Positions 9,201-24,200 of a DNA stretch of 64,000 nt are shown in pieces. Under the pieces are notes generated by a model. That model ran no database searches and was not told where the DNA came from. It was given only the letters and a program-made list of their open reading frames with translations. The DNA is taken from NCBI GenBank assembly GCA_025331565.1, contig JAFREQ010000152.1, forward strand, positions 744,001-808,000, in the 5' to 3' direction. The position numbers were made by a program, and so were the translations under genes. Numbering within the stretch: position 1 is the first letter of the stretch; every line of letters begins with the position of its first letter. The stretch is from Holacanthus passer (Eukaryota > Chordata > Actinopteri > Pomacanthidae).

Positions 9201-12200
9201 AATTTCTCTTCAGCCGCGTCTTTCAGAGCCTCACCGCCCACCTAAGAATCTCCACCTCCCCTCCTCCCCCTCCTCCTCCTCCTCCTCCTCCTCCTCCTGC
9301 TTCTCCCTCCTCTGCCCTGCACTGACTTGGTTATCCACCTCTCACTGGAGGCTGCCCTCTTTTCTTTTTACACAGGAGTTATCCAGGCCTTCCCCTTGCA
9401 GGAAATTTCATTTAATCAAGCACTTATAATATTCTTGATCAAATACAGACAGAAAGGAAAGTCTGGTGTTTTTAACTTGAGGCTAAACTTTATTTAATCT
9501 CTTTTGAAAAATGTGAAAACTGGCATGTGAATAGACTCAGAGGTGTAATTGGCCTTTATGTCTTGGTGCCAATAGATTTGTTTCAGTTATATATCACGTG
9601 CACGTCTGACTGACAGTGTTTGTATTATTAAGGTTCCACTTGGGTCAGTTAGAGACTGCTTAGTGGAATAGAAAATGTCAGTAGTCTTTCTTATTTGACA
9701 TTTTCCTCCCTTAAAGCCAGACAGACCAAGAGGTCACAACACTGTTTCTGAACAGCATAGAGGACATCCACTAGTGTTTGTCTTGGGGGACCCTCAAATA
9801 GCACGTTCTCACTGAGTGGATGTCTGCTTGCTGTGCAGGGACGGCCAGCTGTCTGGCTGTCTTGGCTTGCTGGCACTGCCTTACATGGACTTGTGCAGCA
9901 GGAGTGAGAGAGTTCCGTGTAAATCAATTAAAGCCTTGGCCAACGCGATGTGAAAACCCAACTTGACCAAAGAGGGGAGGGGGGGGCAGCAAGCCGAGAT
10001 GCTGCCAGAGCCGCTCCTGCAGGAGTCGGAGACGGGGGGGGAGGATCGCATCGCGGGTAGAGAAAGGCCTCTTGTTCAAGCCCTCCTGGTCGGCGGTTCA
10101 GCCCCCAGAGGCAGGGCGCCCGCTCGCTCGGCTCGCAGCCAGGGCCGAGGGTGCGAGGGGCTTCAGAGAGGGGCTAAGGACGGCTTTCATCAATATGTGA
10201 CTGATCTGCTGAAAATTGCAGAGCGCCCAGCCCATCATAACTCCTTGCCCTGTGACAGTAGGAGGGAGTTGAAAGCTGTTTTATCTGCAGGTGGTAATTC
10301 TCTCCTCTTGATCTGTCAGTGTTGCATTTGGTTTTTGCGGGACTGTAATGTCAGATGTTTTCTCCTTTGTTGTGTTCGCTGGCACAGTGTGGGCTAATAA
10401 TGTCAACAGAATGTGACATTTTTGAGGCTCCTGTGATGTGGGACGTGCGTAATTGAGAGCTTTAGAGTTAATTGTAGGATTCAGAGGGGATGTATTCGTC
10501 ACCAGTTTCTGCTGAGCCTGCCTGTGCTGCAGCTCATGGGAACAAACCTCAGGCACAGTATCAGCAGGATATATAAAACTGAGGTCAGGAAAAAAAAAAC
10601 ATTTCTGACTGAATTAAAATCAGAGCTACAGTTTGGGAACAAAGACAGTTGGAAGTAAAATTAATAGATCATCCTAAAAATATGCAGAATGTGTGAGATC
10701 CCAAGACTGTGACTTCCCCTCAGGAAGCTTAATTAAGGATGATGTATGGAGCATGAAAACTAAACCAGGCGATGCAGTAGCTCTACCTTGGATATCAACA
10801 GAACAGGGTGGGCAAACATCCACCAAATAAAGCTGTGAACCTGAAACAGTGGCACTCTCTTGTAGATCCCTGACTCTGATCAAAGCACAGAGGGTTCAGT
10901 AAGTAGCCTATTATGAAGTTGGCTCCGGGACTAATAACTCAATCCTTACTTCAAGGCATTTGACCCTGGCAGATTAAATGACCAGTGAAACCCTGAAACG
11001 ACAGTTAACCTGAAGTTTCATGTTATAAAACTAACTGAAGTGTGATTTACAATTTTTATATTTACACATTTAAATGACAGGAAGTCAGATTGTTTGTCTC
11101 TCCAGCTTCTAATTGCCAGACTCACATGTGAATCTGAGCCCTTTTTTATTCCCTCAATGTGCCTCAGGTGTAAAATACTAAGGATCCTGCCTTTAGATTT
11201 AGGTAAAGGAAGCTGTGTGTTGACATAATATCTGCAATTAGATGGTAATTTTGTTTAAATTATATACTATGACTTCTCTATTAGACACTATAAGCTACAG
11301 GAAGTGCCTCAGGCATTTATTTGATTATGACTTGTATCTCTGCATTTTGTGCTTCAGGTTTTTTTTAATGGTTGATTGGATGTTTGCAATGTTTGTTTTG
11401 TGTCACCGCTTGTGAATATGAGTCACTTCCTCAACAGTATATCATTTGTTTCCTATTAATGAACTAACAAGAAAAAAGCTTATACAAAACGTATATATTA
11501 TGATTTAAGTCCAGCTGTAAATTGCACCGTTGCTTTTGTTTTGCTACTAATTCCAGTCCAGTTCACACCACTAGGTTTTGTGTTACGCTTCCTTTTAAAT
11601 TTTGGTAAACTGACCTTGTAGAGACTGCTACCTCGCGGCTCGACGTGTGCACGCCCGGCTGCAGCGCTGTAGTTTAATGTGACTCCATTGTCCTGCAGCT
11701 GTGAGGCCTTGTTGCTGAGCGCCATGTTTGACAAGAGCTTATGTAAAGAATGTGGGCAGACACCTGCTCCGCCGAAGCCGTTCAGGGCCAGAGGGCATGG
11801 AAACTGTGTGTGTTTGTGAGGGCTCAGGATACTTGGCAATGCCAACTGTTACATCTCACACCAGCGAGCTTGTGTTACTGTCTTCTATCGCTGCTCATTG
11901 TGTCCTCTTTACTGGGAGATCTGTAATATTATGGGAGGCCACAATAGAGATCTCATCAGAGGTGAAGTTCAGAGGCTTAAGTTACTCAAGTGAGAGATTG
12001 AGGAACAGTAGCACCGTGTGTCTCGTAAAACACATTCCCTCTTGCAACTCGATCTGTTTCTACTTCCGTTATCTACCCGTCAAAAGACAACATACAATAG
12101 CTGTAAGGCTGCGACCTCTGCCTGCAGCTCACAAACCCCTGAAACGATACTGTGGGATTGACTTTTTCCTCTTTGTCCCTGTGCTCTCCAGCTGGACTGC

Positions 12201-15200
12201 TCCTGGACTCTGTGCGGTTTTCAGTCAGGACTTTCCAAAGCGGAGTGACGTTAAAGATAATAGACATGGCTAATGTGTTCACCGCAGTGTCTGCAGCAGC
12301 TCTGGATGAGAACAACAGATGATTCATCCGCTTGCGTGCGTTATCCCAAAACCAGCGCGTTTGTCACATACTTGCCAGTCAAATCATTCAAACCAGTGCG
12401 GCATAAAGTTCAGCCTGCAATCACTTGATATTAATTTTGGATTCTACTGATGACAGGAAAGCAGCTTAATCCAAGCCTCTTTCCATGGAAATAAGCAGAT
12501 GGTTGTTATTTCAATTCATAAATCCACCATCGTCTGCTGTGTCTTTATTTCTTTATTTTCTTGCAATGCTACTGCTGTCATATCTGGGAGGTTTGGTCCT
12601 CATTTTCTCTGAGCTGAGAACACTTCATGGACGGGTTGTTGTGCCGGGACCCTCCCCCACTCAATCCTCCGGTCCTCCTAATTGCCCCACACCGCAGCTC
12701 AGCAGCCCTTTCCAACATAATAACAGCATAACCGCCCCAGGGGCATCCTGCCATCCAGAGCTGTCTTTCGTCTTCCTTTTGTTATCTCCCCTAGATTGAA
12801 TGTTGGCTCTTTGTGATTGCCCGGTTTCCCCCCTCATCATCACCACTGATCATATTTCTTAAGCTAAATGAAAAAGACACAATCATGGACACGTGATTTG
12901 GCCTGTTGACACCCAGATTCTCATCTTTATTTCTGACACTTGATGAAATCTCCCACAGCTTATCTGCTCCATCAGTGAGTGGCAGTGTTGATTTGATGTA
13001 AATTTATTCATAGTATGACAATTTCTGGCGTGACAAGTTTCCCCTTGGACGATAACCCCTTCCCTTCCATGTGACCACCACCCCGCTCTCAGGATGGCAG
13101 CACCGTTGTGTATATGCAGGCTGTAAACCCCCCTCGCTGTGGTGTTTTCATCCAAGTGTAAGTGCTCCTGCAGCTCCTGCTCCTGTCTGAAAAGAAGCTC
13201 GCCATACAAAGAGACCCACTGTCTCAGCGTGCAGCATGGCACACTGGCACCAGCCCCGCTGTCTTGCCTACAGTGTAGCTGTAGCATGTGGCGAAAGGAT
13301 TTCTATCGAGCAACTGACAAGCATGAACTCCGACAAAGTGAGGAAAAGGGTAGTTTGATTTCTCAGAGTGCGAGGCTGTTTCCTGCAATGTCTAGTTTAG
13401 TTAGCCTAAACAGTCGTGTTTTGTCACAGATCTAAACATCTGACCTTTTTGTACACTTGAATTGTGCACATTGGTGATTCCCAAACGCAGGGAATACTTC
13501 TGCAGTTGCATTGCAGAGTTTCTCACCCAAATTAAAAGGATTTCATTTAAAAACATATGATTACGTATTTGTGTTTTGGAAGAAAATAAACATCCAGGTC
13601 AGATTACAAATATGTGTGACATTGAGATTAATTAGTAAAATTAAGATTAATGAATCAATTAGAAAACTAAAATACTGGATAAAGGTTGATATAGTTCGCT
13701 AAAAGTAACAGTTAAAAGATTTTACATAATTAGCTAAAAGTAATGGATAAACAGTTCAAATAGTTCAAATGAATGTTTTAATTATTGAAATAGCTAAAAA
13801 AAAATAAAAGATAATCCGTTAAAATAAGTGGGTAAAAGTAATGGATAACCAGTTCCAATCTGCCACGTCAAGTGTAGTAGAAAGGCAAACTTAAACTTTA
13901 ACAATTCACCTGTATGAAAAAATGATTGTAAAATGTTTTCAATATGTAGTTTTACTGAAGGGTTTTGTATCATTTTTTAATAGTGGGACATGATGGGTGG
14001 TGTTGATGAAGGGGTACTTGATAGAGGTATGTAACTGCGATGTGAAGGTAGGACCAGCGGTTGTGTTTTTCGTAAAGACAGAGAGGAAAAAGAAATGTTC
14101 GTCTCTCCCTCGGGTTCAGAGAATCCTGCGTGTGGATGGAGAAAACGCTCCACTCTGCTCCTTCGGGCTTTGTGGGCCTGCAAATGCTGCATGACAGAGG
14201 ACAGAGCAGCGTCCAGCCCACATCTTCCAGGGATTGAAAAGACAGATATACTGTAAAACGCGAGGGCAGTGCAGTGTATCTTCTTTATTGTCTGTCACTG
14301 TAATTACTTTGTGGGATTTTAATATTTTTGATTGATTTGTGCGACTTAATGTGATTTTCCGTACTAAAACATTAATCATGATATAGACCTACTGTGTAAG
14401 GATGATGATATTATTTTTTTTAAACTTAAATGAGCCTTACAAAAAGACTGTGGAAAAAGAAAGTTGTAGATGGAATGAATGAATAGGATGAGTTATATGC
14501 TGTGCTATCTTCAAACTGGGAAACTTTTGTAAAGGAATAGTGCAACTTTTTGGGAAATATGCATTTGCTTTTTTTGCATTAGACAAGAAGATTGCACCAC
14601 TGTAACATAAAGATGAAGCTTTAACCAGCAGTCAGTCAGCTTAGATTAGTATGAACTGGAATCAGTGGTAAACGGTTTGCCTGACCTACCAGCACCTCTT
14701 AAGCTCACTAATGATCATGTCATGTGTCATATGTTTAATCTGTACACAAAACGAAGTGTAAAAGTGACACAATGTGGTGTCACGAGCTAACTGGCTCCAG
14801 CTACATATTTACCATACAGACACGAGTGGTGTTGATCTTCTCATCTCGCTCTCGACAAGAAAACAAATACACATATTTCTCAAAATGTTGACTTATTCCA
14901 TTTATGAAATATTGACAGTGTGACTGGATAGTATTTTCAATATGCCACGTCTCAACGGTGACATCCTGTGACAACCTGTCAGCGTGTGCGTGTACTCACA
15001 CACCCACCAACCCCAGTCGCTCAACAACGGACAGACTGAAGATGTTCGCTGAGAGCGCCAGAGGAACCTGAACAATATTAAAATCCAGAAATAGCACTTT
15101 GTCACAGTCTTTCTGACAGTTGAAAGAAGCTTGCACTCCTGCACCCTGTCTCCTCTGGGAGATCAGGCCAAGTCACACAATCTGCTTTTTCATTTTAAGT

Positions 15201-18200
15201 TGCTAGTTCACATTTATTTCCTTACTGTTTTAAAGGAGTTCATATACTTTAAGAAAAAAAATTGGGTGATGTTTCAACATCGCTGACCTCTCATAATTCA
15301 GATTAGTCGGTTCTAACTGTTGGTTGATCCTCGCTTTGCTTCTTGGCCGATGCTACATTTACACTGAGCTGTTAATCTCCTACAGGATAATGAGCCAGCT
15401 GAGGATATATCATATGTCTAATAAGGTCAGATGCCACCACAGACGGTCTCCCAGAAGAATCTTTTCCATATTATTGAATCAGCATGGTAGCAAGTTAAGA
15501 GTTTTAACAGTTGCTGACAGAACAAGTGAGCATCTTCAAATGCGCTTTTTGTCGAGGCTCAGCAACTCGACGAGACTCGAGCATTGTGCAGCTAATTTAA
15601 ATGCTGTCCTTTGCTAAGTTGGCACGTTGCATTAAGAAAAAAAGCGGAGAAAAATTGAGGGGAGTCTGGCTGAAGCAGATCTCATGGCCTGTAGTTGGCT
15701 CATTATTTTTGTAACAACCAGAGAGTCACTTGGAATCATTTCCAGGCGCGCCCAGCTCCTGCTCCTCCAGGAGACTGCACACAAACAGTCTTGAATATGG
15801 ATAATTGAATGTGTTTCTATTTTGATTATAAATCTAAACATCCCAAATCATCTGCAGCCGGGGTCACGGAGTTTAATGCGCCTGCGTTATTTGACACCGC
15901 AGCAGCAGCACGCTCCTCAAGTAATTGCGCATTATGTCTACTTGGACAAATGGATATGTTGATATTCCCAGTTGGTATCTGTCATGGCGTTTGTGTGCAC
16001 ACCCAAGTCACGTGATTCTTAAGAATACATTTGCAAGCTATTACTCAGGGTCACCAGTGGGCAAACTAATGTGGAGCAAATAATAGTTTTGCAGTATTGC
16101 CTATAAATTGATTCATACTGTTGTATTTTCAGTAACAGAATAAAGCTGATTTTTCAGCTGTCTGCAAAATATTTACCGGCATTGGAAACCTGTGGTGGAG
16201 AACAATAAGGTTACAGAGGTGTGGAAAGTGTTACCTGCTTATGCCAGTTATTGTATGTGATTATTATTTTAGTTTTGGTCATTTTACAGCACATTTTGAG
16301 ACCATAAAACCAAAACAATGAGCTAAAAGATGTTATAAAGCTCTGTAGAACTGAGGGGAACTGCAGAGTTGGGTGCTAATTCTCTGTGGGTTTGTTAATT
16401 TGATTTGATTAATTACACATAGGCATTTGAACCATTCTTTGCATGGAAATGTTGATCAGTGATTAGTTTTAAATAAGTTTGAAACAATAATCAAAACACA
16501 TGATTGAATGCATGTATCTGCTTTCAGAAAACAGAAGAATCTGCCCAACTAAAAGCTTTCAGACTGCTGCAGACAAAACCAGCCTTTTTTTTATGGCACT
16601 TGCACAGAATGTAATGAATGTTGAAGTCCATTGTTTGTTCACTTCAGCTGCAAGTAAAGTAAACAAGCACAGAACTTGACCTTGCTGCTAAGAAACACAT
16701 GGAGTCTGTGTAATATACAAGAGCAACAGGCCAGATGATACACTGATGGTAGCCCATATGGAGGTATTGGCAGTGTGCGGTGTCTATAACAAGCGGAAAA
16801 ATTACAAGGAAGACTCATGAAGGCTGGGCAACACTAAGCATGACAGGAAGAAAGTGTGTCATGGGAGGTGCTGATCTGCGTGAGAGGGATTCTCAGCCTT
16901 GGATTCACACTGCAGGCCTGGAGTCTTTTCCCTCTTCTGAGACTGTCCGTACATTTCCTCAGCTGTCACATCACATTTTGAAATCAACCACGCTACGTCT
17001 TTGTTCAATAAAAACCCCGCTGCATGCATTCCACACATACTCCAGCTCGTGTACTCACTCTCAGGAATGTGTTTGTCAGAAAAGCCTTGCACAAATCATC
17101 AGACACTTTAAGTGGATGGGAGATTGGACCCCCTGCTGAGGCTTCGCTGTGGCTTAGCTCTGCCTCTGTGTTGGGGGCTAATCGCTGTTTTGATTAGTCT
17201 TTTTTTACCCAATCTGTTTGCGGGGAGCACCGATCCCACGGCCATGTTGAATGAAAGGGTTTATCAGCTTAAGCCTGTTGTAAGGAGCACGAGAGGTCTC
17301 ATCTTTTCTCTGAGGAACGAGAGCAGCCCTCGGACACAAGTGTCCAGGCAATTAGAGACGCCGGGGGCCTCAAAGAGAGATTACTGGCACACAGAGTCGT
17401 AGCCGGCTTCTTTCTAGTCCCGCACATTGTTCACTCGGTGGTGAGGCGCACGGTGATTGGTGCAATGGAGGAGGAGATGACCGAACACAGTCAGGGGGCT
17501 CTTATCTGGAAAGATGCAACATGAAATTACTTCAAAACTATTACTAATTAAATATTTTTCCTCAACAGTCAGTCTTACATTCAAATGTTGGAGCAGTGGC
17601 CACATTTTCAGAAGTGCTATGGTGCTTTCTCTAATATCATAATCTTTGCTATTGTAATGTGAACTTATTTTAACATGAGTATTTTGCTAGTTAAACTTCC
17701 ATCACGCCCGGTTTTGATTTGGATCACTATAAAAAGGTAACATCAAAGTTGCATTGTAAAGCAGTTTGCATGCTAGAAAGCACCCTCACCAGTCCCATTA
17801 AGCCCCATGGTTGCTCTGATTGCATGAAAGTGAGACCCCACTGTTGTCTATCTATGTGAATTAAGACTCTTTTTAGGGACCTTGCTGGATTCACTTATTT
17901 GCCCCCTTTACCATGTTGCTATTGTTGCAGCTGAATTGGTGCCCATGGGTCAAAGAAAAATCAAATCATGAAAATGTCTGGTCTGGAAATGCAGGAATTT
18001 GGTTAAGCTACAGATATTGAGGGTTGGTGTTTTGGCCTCTGTGCTTGTTGTGCTTTTAATGCCAATTTGCTATGTGGTATTACTAGTTAGCCTGATGGTC
18101 ATATTATTAATGGCTGTGGATATGGATGTTAGAAAAATCAATGAGGACGGCCGCAGAACTGAATTAACTTAATTTGAAGTATTTGGTTTGCCGAATTAGC

Positions 18201-21200
18201 CAAAACAGACATTCCCATGTGGTTATTTTAGTTATGAACAGTTTCTCAGTTGATTTACTGTCTTGTTATGTTGATATTGAGTCATTTAGTTACACAAGTT
18301 CTCCCACTTCTTGGTCTAGTTTTAAGAAAACATATATCAGAAAAATGTTACATAAGGATCATGATTCCACAGTTGCAGCAAACCTTCACAATATTTAAAT
18401 CAGCCATAATCAGCATTTGATGTCTGAATCTCATCCAACTGTGAGATAAAAATATTCATATTTTTTTCATTTACACCCACACGTCACTTTTTATGTTTGA
18501 ATAATGAAGGTTTCAAATCGAATGCTGGTTCAGTTTCTGTCTTGTGGCGCCTGCAGTGATTGTGACTTACAATTTCATTATTTCCACTCTCATGGCTACT
18601 TTTTAAAATAGCATGTCCACAGATAGAAGAGATACATCAGCACACAAGACCTGCATTGTTCACTTAAAGGCTAGAGCTTAAACATTCCCCTGAAGATGGC
18701 TATGAAATTCTACTGCTACATTGTTGCTCAAGCTTTCACATTCAGTGTTTTCAGTCATCCAAGACATGAGCTGGACTTGAGGCTCATGTCTTTTATGGCT
18801 TCTCTCTGTGAAGGAAATGAACTCGCAGACGCTTCAAGTGAGCCCATTCCCGCAGCCTGTGAGGTGTTAAATTGAGTCAGGAGACCATGCGAGTTTGGGG
18901 AGTGGATAAACACAGAGAAAATCCTTAACCCTCCCTCAGCTCCGCCGCTCACCAGTGTGTCACTCGCCACCTGCTCATTTGACAGCGCTGCTGGTTTTGG
19001 AAGCAGCAGGTGTGCTCTTTAAGTCCAATGGTAGCAGGTTCCGCTCTGACAACCCCGGTCTGTGTTGTGGTCAGCGAGCTGGCTTTTTCTAAAGGTGAAA
19101 TATAGACCGAGCTGGGATCATTAAGTGCCTTTAGTGGAGCCGCATCAATAGCTGACTGTTTGTGTGCACACAATCCCCCGCAGAAACTTCCAAAGCTGAT
19201 GAAGCGAAGCAGAAAAAAAGGCCAGATGAAGGTTTCATGTGAGGAATGTCAGTGTTTGCCAAGTCATATACCTATTCCCCTCCTCTCTTTTCATCTATCA
19301 TATAATTATGGCGTGCAGCGAGAGCCAGAGGTATGTACTATGTTTTTAAAAGAGAGAGCGTTGGAATGAAACGAAAGAATTACTGCTGCAAATGAAAATA
19401 TGGCTGTAGGTTGTTCTGGTATGCATGAATCCAGGCCAGGCTCAAAGAGAAAGGTGAGACCCCAACCAGAAGGCGCAGTTTTGATCTGCGCTTCCTTCTT
19501 TCTCAGAGTGCAAAGAGTAGCCGACTGCAGCTGAAAAGCCGACATGTGGAATCATTTCCCTCCCGTCCGCAGGGTTCACCGTGTGGCCGAACCCCTCGAG
19601 AAACAAAGGCATCTTCATCGCTTCCCCCTCAACTCTTTGTTGCTCCAGGTGTTCTCTGTCTGAGCGGTCGAGATGAACTGAAGATAGAAACCCCGTCCAA
19701 AGATGTGTTTGAAAAGGAAAGAAATCCGCAGGAAAATATTAGCCAGAAGTTTCTGCAGGGCCGTCAAAAAAACCTCACAGGTGCTTTATGAAACTCTGCT
19801 TTTCCTCAATTGAACTTCCTTCAGCTCGAGAGACTGAAGGAATCCTCTTAACTTTGTTGTGGTGAGAGTAAAGTCTGGGTAGGGACCTGCCAGTGGGGTG
19901 GAGATTTGTTCATAATGTATACTGTAATTACCCTCTAATTATGGGCATCAGAGCATAATCACAGAATATCAAGGCTGCGTCACTCATGCCAACAGGCTGT
20001 TATTGGTGGTCTTTTTTTTTTTTAAGCAACAGTCATTCCCACAAGGCAGAACTGAAGGATTTGACAGTTTGAAGTACAGAACAATGTCTAATACTTTGGG
20101 GAAGAAAGGTGGAGCTGAAAGGAAATGTAACTGGCTGTGCATCCTCCCGCTTTATAGGCCTCCTTTAACTTGTTCTGCCTTCATCCAATCCAAAAGTGAA
20201 AGCAGAGCCAAGTTAAATATCTGGCGTGGCTTCAAAGCTCCAAGTATTTCCGCAGAAAGCAGAGCGGTTTATGGAAGTTCATGGATAGAGATAGCAGATT
20301 GCATGTCTTTCGTGGCCGACTAGTTGCCAGTTTTGAGAAATGGGTGTACCACACACTGGCCTGGAATATTAGGTAATAATACACTGGGGTTTCTCAAGCG
20401 TGACCATTTTGAACTTGAGTCTTCTGGCATCACAGTAGCGCCTTGAATCTTTATGAAATGGAGCGAGAGCTGTGCCGTTGAAGGGATGTGCACAATATTT
20501 GAAGCCCCTTTTGGCTGAAATAAAAAAAGTGAAACACTGGTTTTTGCAAGTGTGTCCTTCTGTTTGCTCTGATTTGCTTGTGCAGCTGAATAGCTTTCAA
20601 CTCTATTATTTCTTGCTTTACAGCCTCCTGTCAAGGGTCTTTTTCTGCTCTTCCTTTATCCGTTCAGCCTCCCTTCCGTTGTGAAACCCTTGAGTTGCTT
20701 TGGCCTTGAAAGCCTAACCTGCCTGTCCTAGACTCATCTTTTAATTAGGCTGCCTCCTCTTCCTCGACGATTCCGGTTTTACAGTATCACCCACAGGACA
20801 TCAGAATACGGCAGAAGACTCGACTGTGCAACCTTTTTTCTTTAGCTGATAGAAAAGCAGGAAGGAAATGGTGCATTTTCAATGATCTGCACCATCTTTG
20901 ATCTCCAAATTGCAGCCATTACGTGTCATAATATTCCATGTAAAATTCCTCAGATTACCATGCTTTTGATGTTCATTCAGACTCGGCTTTGATATCGACA
21001 TGCTGTGATTATGAATGTAACTTCTGATTCTGTGCAGCGTTCGTGCCATACAGTGAGACTTCCCACTGCTGCTCATTATGCGAACACGCAGATAGCACTT
21101 CTTTATCTGAGTGATGGAAATCTGTTCCAGTCACAGTGTGTTTATATAGATGCCAGAGGGAAATATGCTGGTGGTTTGGGGGTTTAGTGGCGCAGGCGAC

Positions 21201-24200
21201 GTTTAGTACGGTTTGTGTACTTGGCACTAAGTTAACAGATTGAGAGACAAGAAACAAGAGCGAGGCTTCCACCACGACACTGGGCCTGGTTTTGTGTTTG
21301 CCAGTGGTGAAGTGTGAGCAGCTGGACGAGGTTGCCAGCATGAGGACTGAAATAATTACTGCTGTATGCTAGCTTAGTCAACACCGTACAACTGCAGCTG
21401 TTTGCTTGGCTGTTGAAAGAATTTCAAAGGATGTAATGTAGCTTCAGGAATTTTTTTTTTCGTAGCAAGCGGAGCCATAACTACCTAGCAGGGATTTTCT
21501 GGACTGTGGTGCAATTTTGGAAAGTAAATACATTTTAATGGTCGGAGGCTGTGACTCGCTATGGGAACTCACACTTAAGTGAGGACGGGGCCGCTCGGAG
21601 GATTTATTATCAACCTGAGGGGCTTGGACACACACTGCTGTGCTCACACCATTTTGTTATGTTGTTTTTTTTTTTTATGGACTCCACCCCCACAGCAGTG
21701 TCCTCTTCCCACCAACACAAAAGAGAGCAGGACGAGCAAACTGGGTCAAGTTTCTTTCTGTTTATGCCATGTGTGTTTTCTTCTGTCTGATGATATACTC
21801 GTCAGTGGTATTTAAGTGTTTGGACGTTTTGTTTCTCTTTCTCTGAGGTGTGGAGGTGGATCCAGCTCCCAAAGCAGCTTTTAGGTTATCATCAGTCCTT
21901 AAAGCCCCTGAAAACTTGCTTTTTAAGTATGTGTCCACCTCATAAATATTCATGGCTTAATAAGCAGCAATCATGTTAAGGTTTAGGGGGAAAACATCCT
22001 CAGTCCTCAGTTAATATTTATTAAGAGTTGAAGGGTGTTTTTACACTTTCATTTTCTCTGGTTCAAACCGGTTGATGAGTTGATGAACTTGCTTTTTCCC
22101 CTTGGTTCAGTTTCTTTTCACATACAGAAAAATCCAAGTAAGTCAAAGTGCAGCACTACAAGCCAAGTGAGAACATGGACTTCAGTCATTAGTCTGATGG
22201 ATCAGGGGAGGGAGCAAGAACACAGGAAGAAGGTCCTGGAGGAGGTCCACTGGCCAAATACAACCAACTATGTTGCACTGGTCCAGATTTGACCTCCATT
22301 TGTTCTCCGTCTAGTTGCTCATCCGCTCTGTAGAAGCACACCTGGCTACGGGAGCTGATTCTAGTTTGCAGATTATGGCTAGTAGCTGGATCTGATCAAG
22401 GTCGGATTACATTCCCACCACAAACAAACCACTTCAGAGTTCATTTGGACCTCCTCCAGACCACCTCCTCTCACGGGTCTCAGTGCGGTTGTTTTGGGCC
22501 ACACCTGAGTGGGATTACTGTCTACAAACCTGCCCAAATGAATCGCATGAAGGGGGAAAACGAACCAGAGTTCACATGTGAAAACTCAGATAATCTGCGT
22601 CATGCATCGAAGTATGTGACGTCCCCTTTTTCCACCTGAGCCCAGCCCGTCTCAAACCAGTGAGAACAGCTTAAAAAAAAAAAAAACAGCACAAACAGAG
22701 ATCTCACTCTTGACATAATCAAAACCTTTTTAACTTTGGCAGAAAGAGTGTGTGCTCATGTACGACCCCGTCGCTCAGAGTAGGAAGCAGATTGAGAAAA
22801 TATGTTTTCAGGACCTTAATGTGTAATAACAACAGAATTGGATTCTCTCCCCTCACAAATTTGTAGTTCTTTAATACCGGCACATATTCATCGTTCGTGG
22901 CCCCAGCTCAAGGTCTTTTTGATAATTGCATTTACAGACATGGTGGGTTTTGCCTCTCAGCAACATCCTCCTGCCCAGCCATTTCCCAGATGAGCAGCAC
23001 TCTGTCATCTCAGCCTGCCAAACGCAGCCGCTGAAAAATGGAAACACTCCAACAGGCAATCGCTTTGGTCAAAATTATGCTAAACAGGCAGTTCACTCAG
23101 TTGCTGCATTGCTCCCATGATATGTATATTTTTATGCTCAACACATTTTGTGGATTTGCCTGTCCTCATAAATTATCCCGTGCACAGATGGAGATGTGAA
23201 AATTAAGGTAATTTCAGCGATTATGAGCGAGGAGTGTGCATTACTGTGAAGACCTGTATCTCGCAGCTTCCTGTTATTCATCTGGTAGGCCAGAGTTTCG
23301 AGTTCATTTCCAGAGTGTGTGCAACGCTTCCTGCACACTTTCTCAGGCTCTGACAATAGCCCCCTCGTCGCTGGCCCCTCGTAATCCTCTTTACCGCCCC
23401 CCCTCCTCCGCCAACCTTTTCCTCTCTCCAACTTCTCTGCAGCAGGCTCCCTCAATAGGACAGGCACCCCGCTGTGTTGTCAACATCAACCAATCGTGCT
23501 GAGAGCTGCTGCAATTTTAAATGTTTGGAAATGCTGCAAAGCTGCTTATATGGAAGTTAAATACTTTGGCTTTCAAACCTTGACTCCTTTTGAGATGTTT
23601 AACTGAAACTTGCATGTGAACTAGAGGATGCTGAACTTTAGCTTATAGATGTGCCTGAATGTGGCTGCTGGCATTATTATCTGGTTTGTGCACCTTGATG
23701 GCAGCTGGCACCTTCGACAGGTGATCAAGCTATAGCTCTGCTCCCTCCAGGTATTTTTCTGTTGTTTCCCTTTTTTTTGTCTTAAGACAGGAAGATGGAC
23801 ATCGCTGTAGGCTTCGGTCTGCAGTGTTTGTCATGTATTGTTTATCATCTGCTTTGATATCGCTCTCTGTCGAACGTGGAATCTCGACACAGAGACCACA
23901 GAGACCAAAAGAACGCCAAGAGGAAAAAAAGAAAAACAATGAGTCAAAATGCCTTGTTTCCCTTTTCAAGAAATATTTTGTCTCATTCCTTCATTGTTGC
24001 CTTCAGATCTGTTCGATTCTTTTTGTATTCCATCTGCATTTGCATGACTGGAGATGCTCTCACGTGGATATTTATTGCCAGGGGAGAAGAAATAAAGGTT
24101 AAACATCTCGGTGTAGCTGAAGCTTGTTATCACACAGGGGGGTCTGTGGATCTTTTTGTTTTTCCTTCCAAATGAGCAGATCTCTCCTCCCGTCGTAGCT

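Larger units (their letters stand above)
6287..13670. other. nxn intron 1, first part
   Basis: Mostly AT-rich unique-looking sequence with no supportable gene on either strand. It contains a TG microsatellite, a CCT microsatellite, one family-2 repeat relic near 8800 and a CpG-rich patch at 9960-10170, listed separately. Confidence 0.7.
13991..22034. other. nxn intron 1, second part
   Basis: Apart from the family-3 and family-4 repeats listed separately I see no gene. Moderately GC-richer, CNE-like stretches (17100-17480 and 18770-19180) might be regulatory, but conservation cannot be judged from one sequence. Confidence 0.6.

Noticed and set aside
11728..12273. 181-aa plus-strand open frame in nxn intron 1
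   Set aside because: No recognisable domain, atypical composition, overlapped by equally long frames on the other strand; chance frame.
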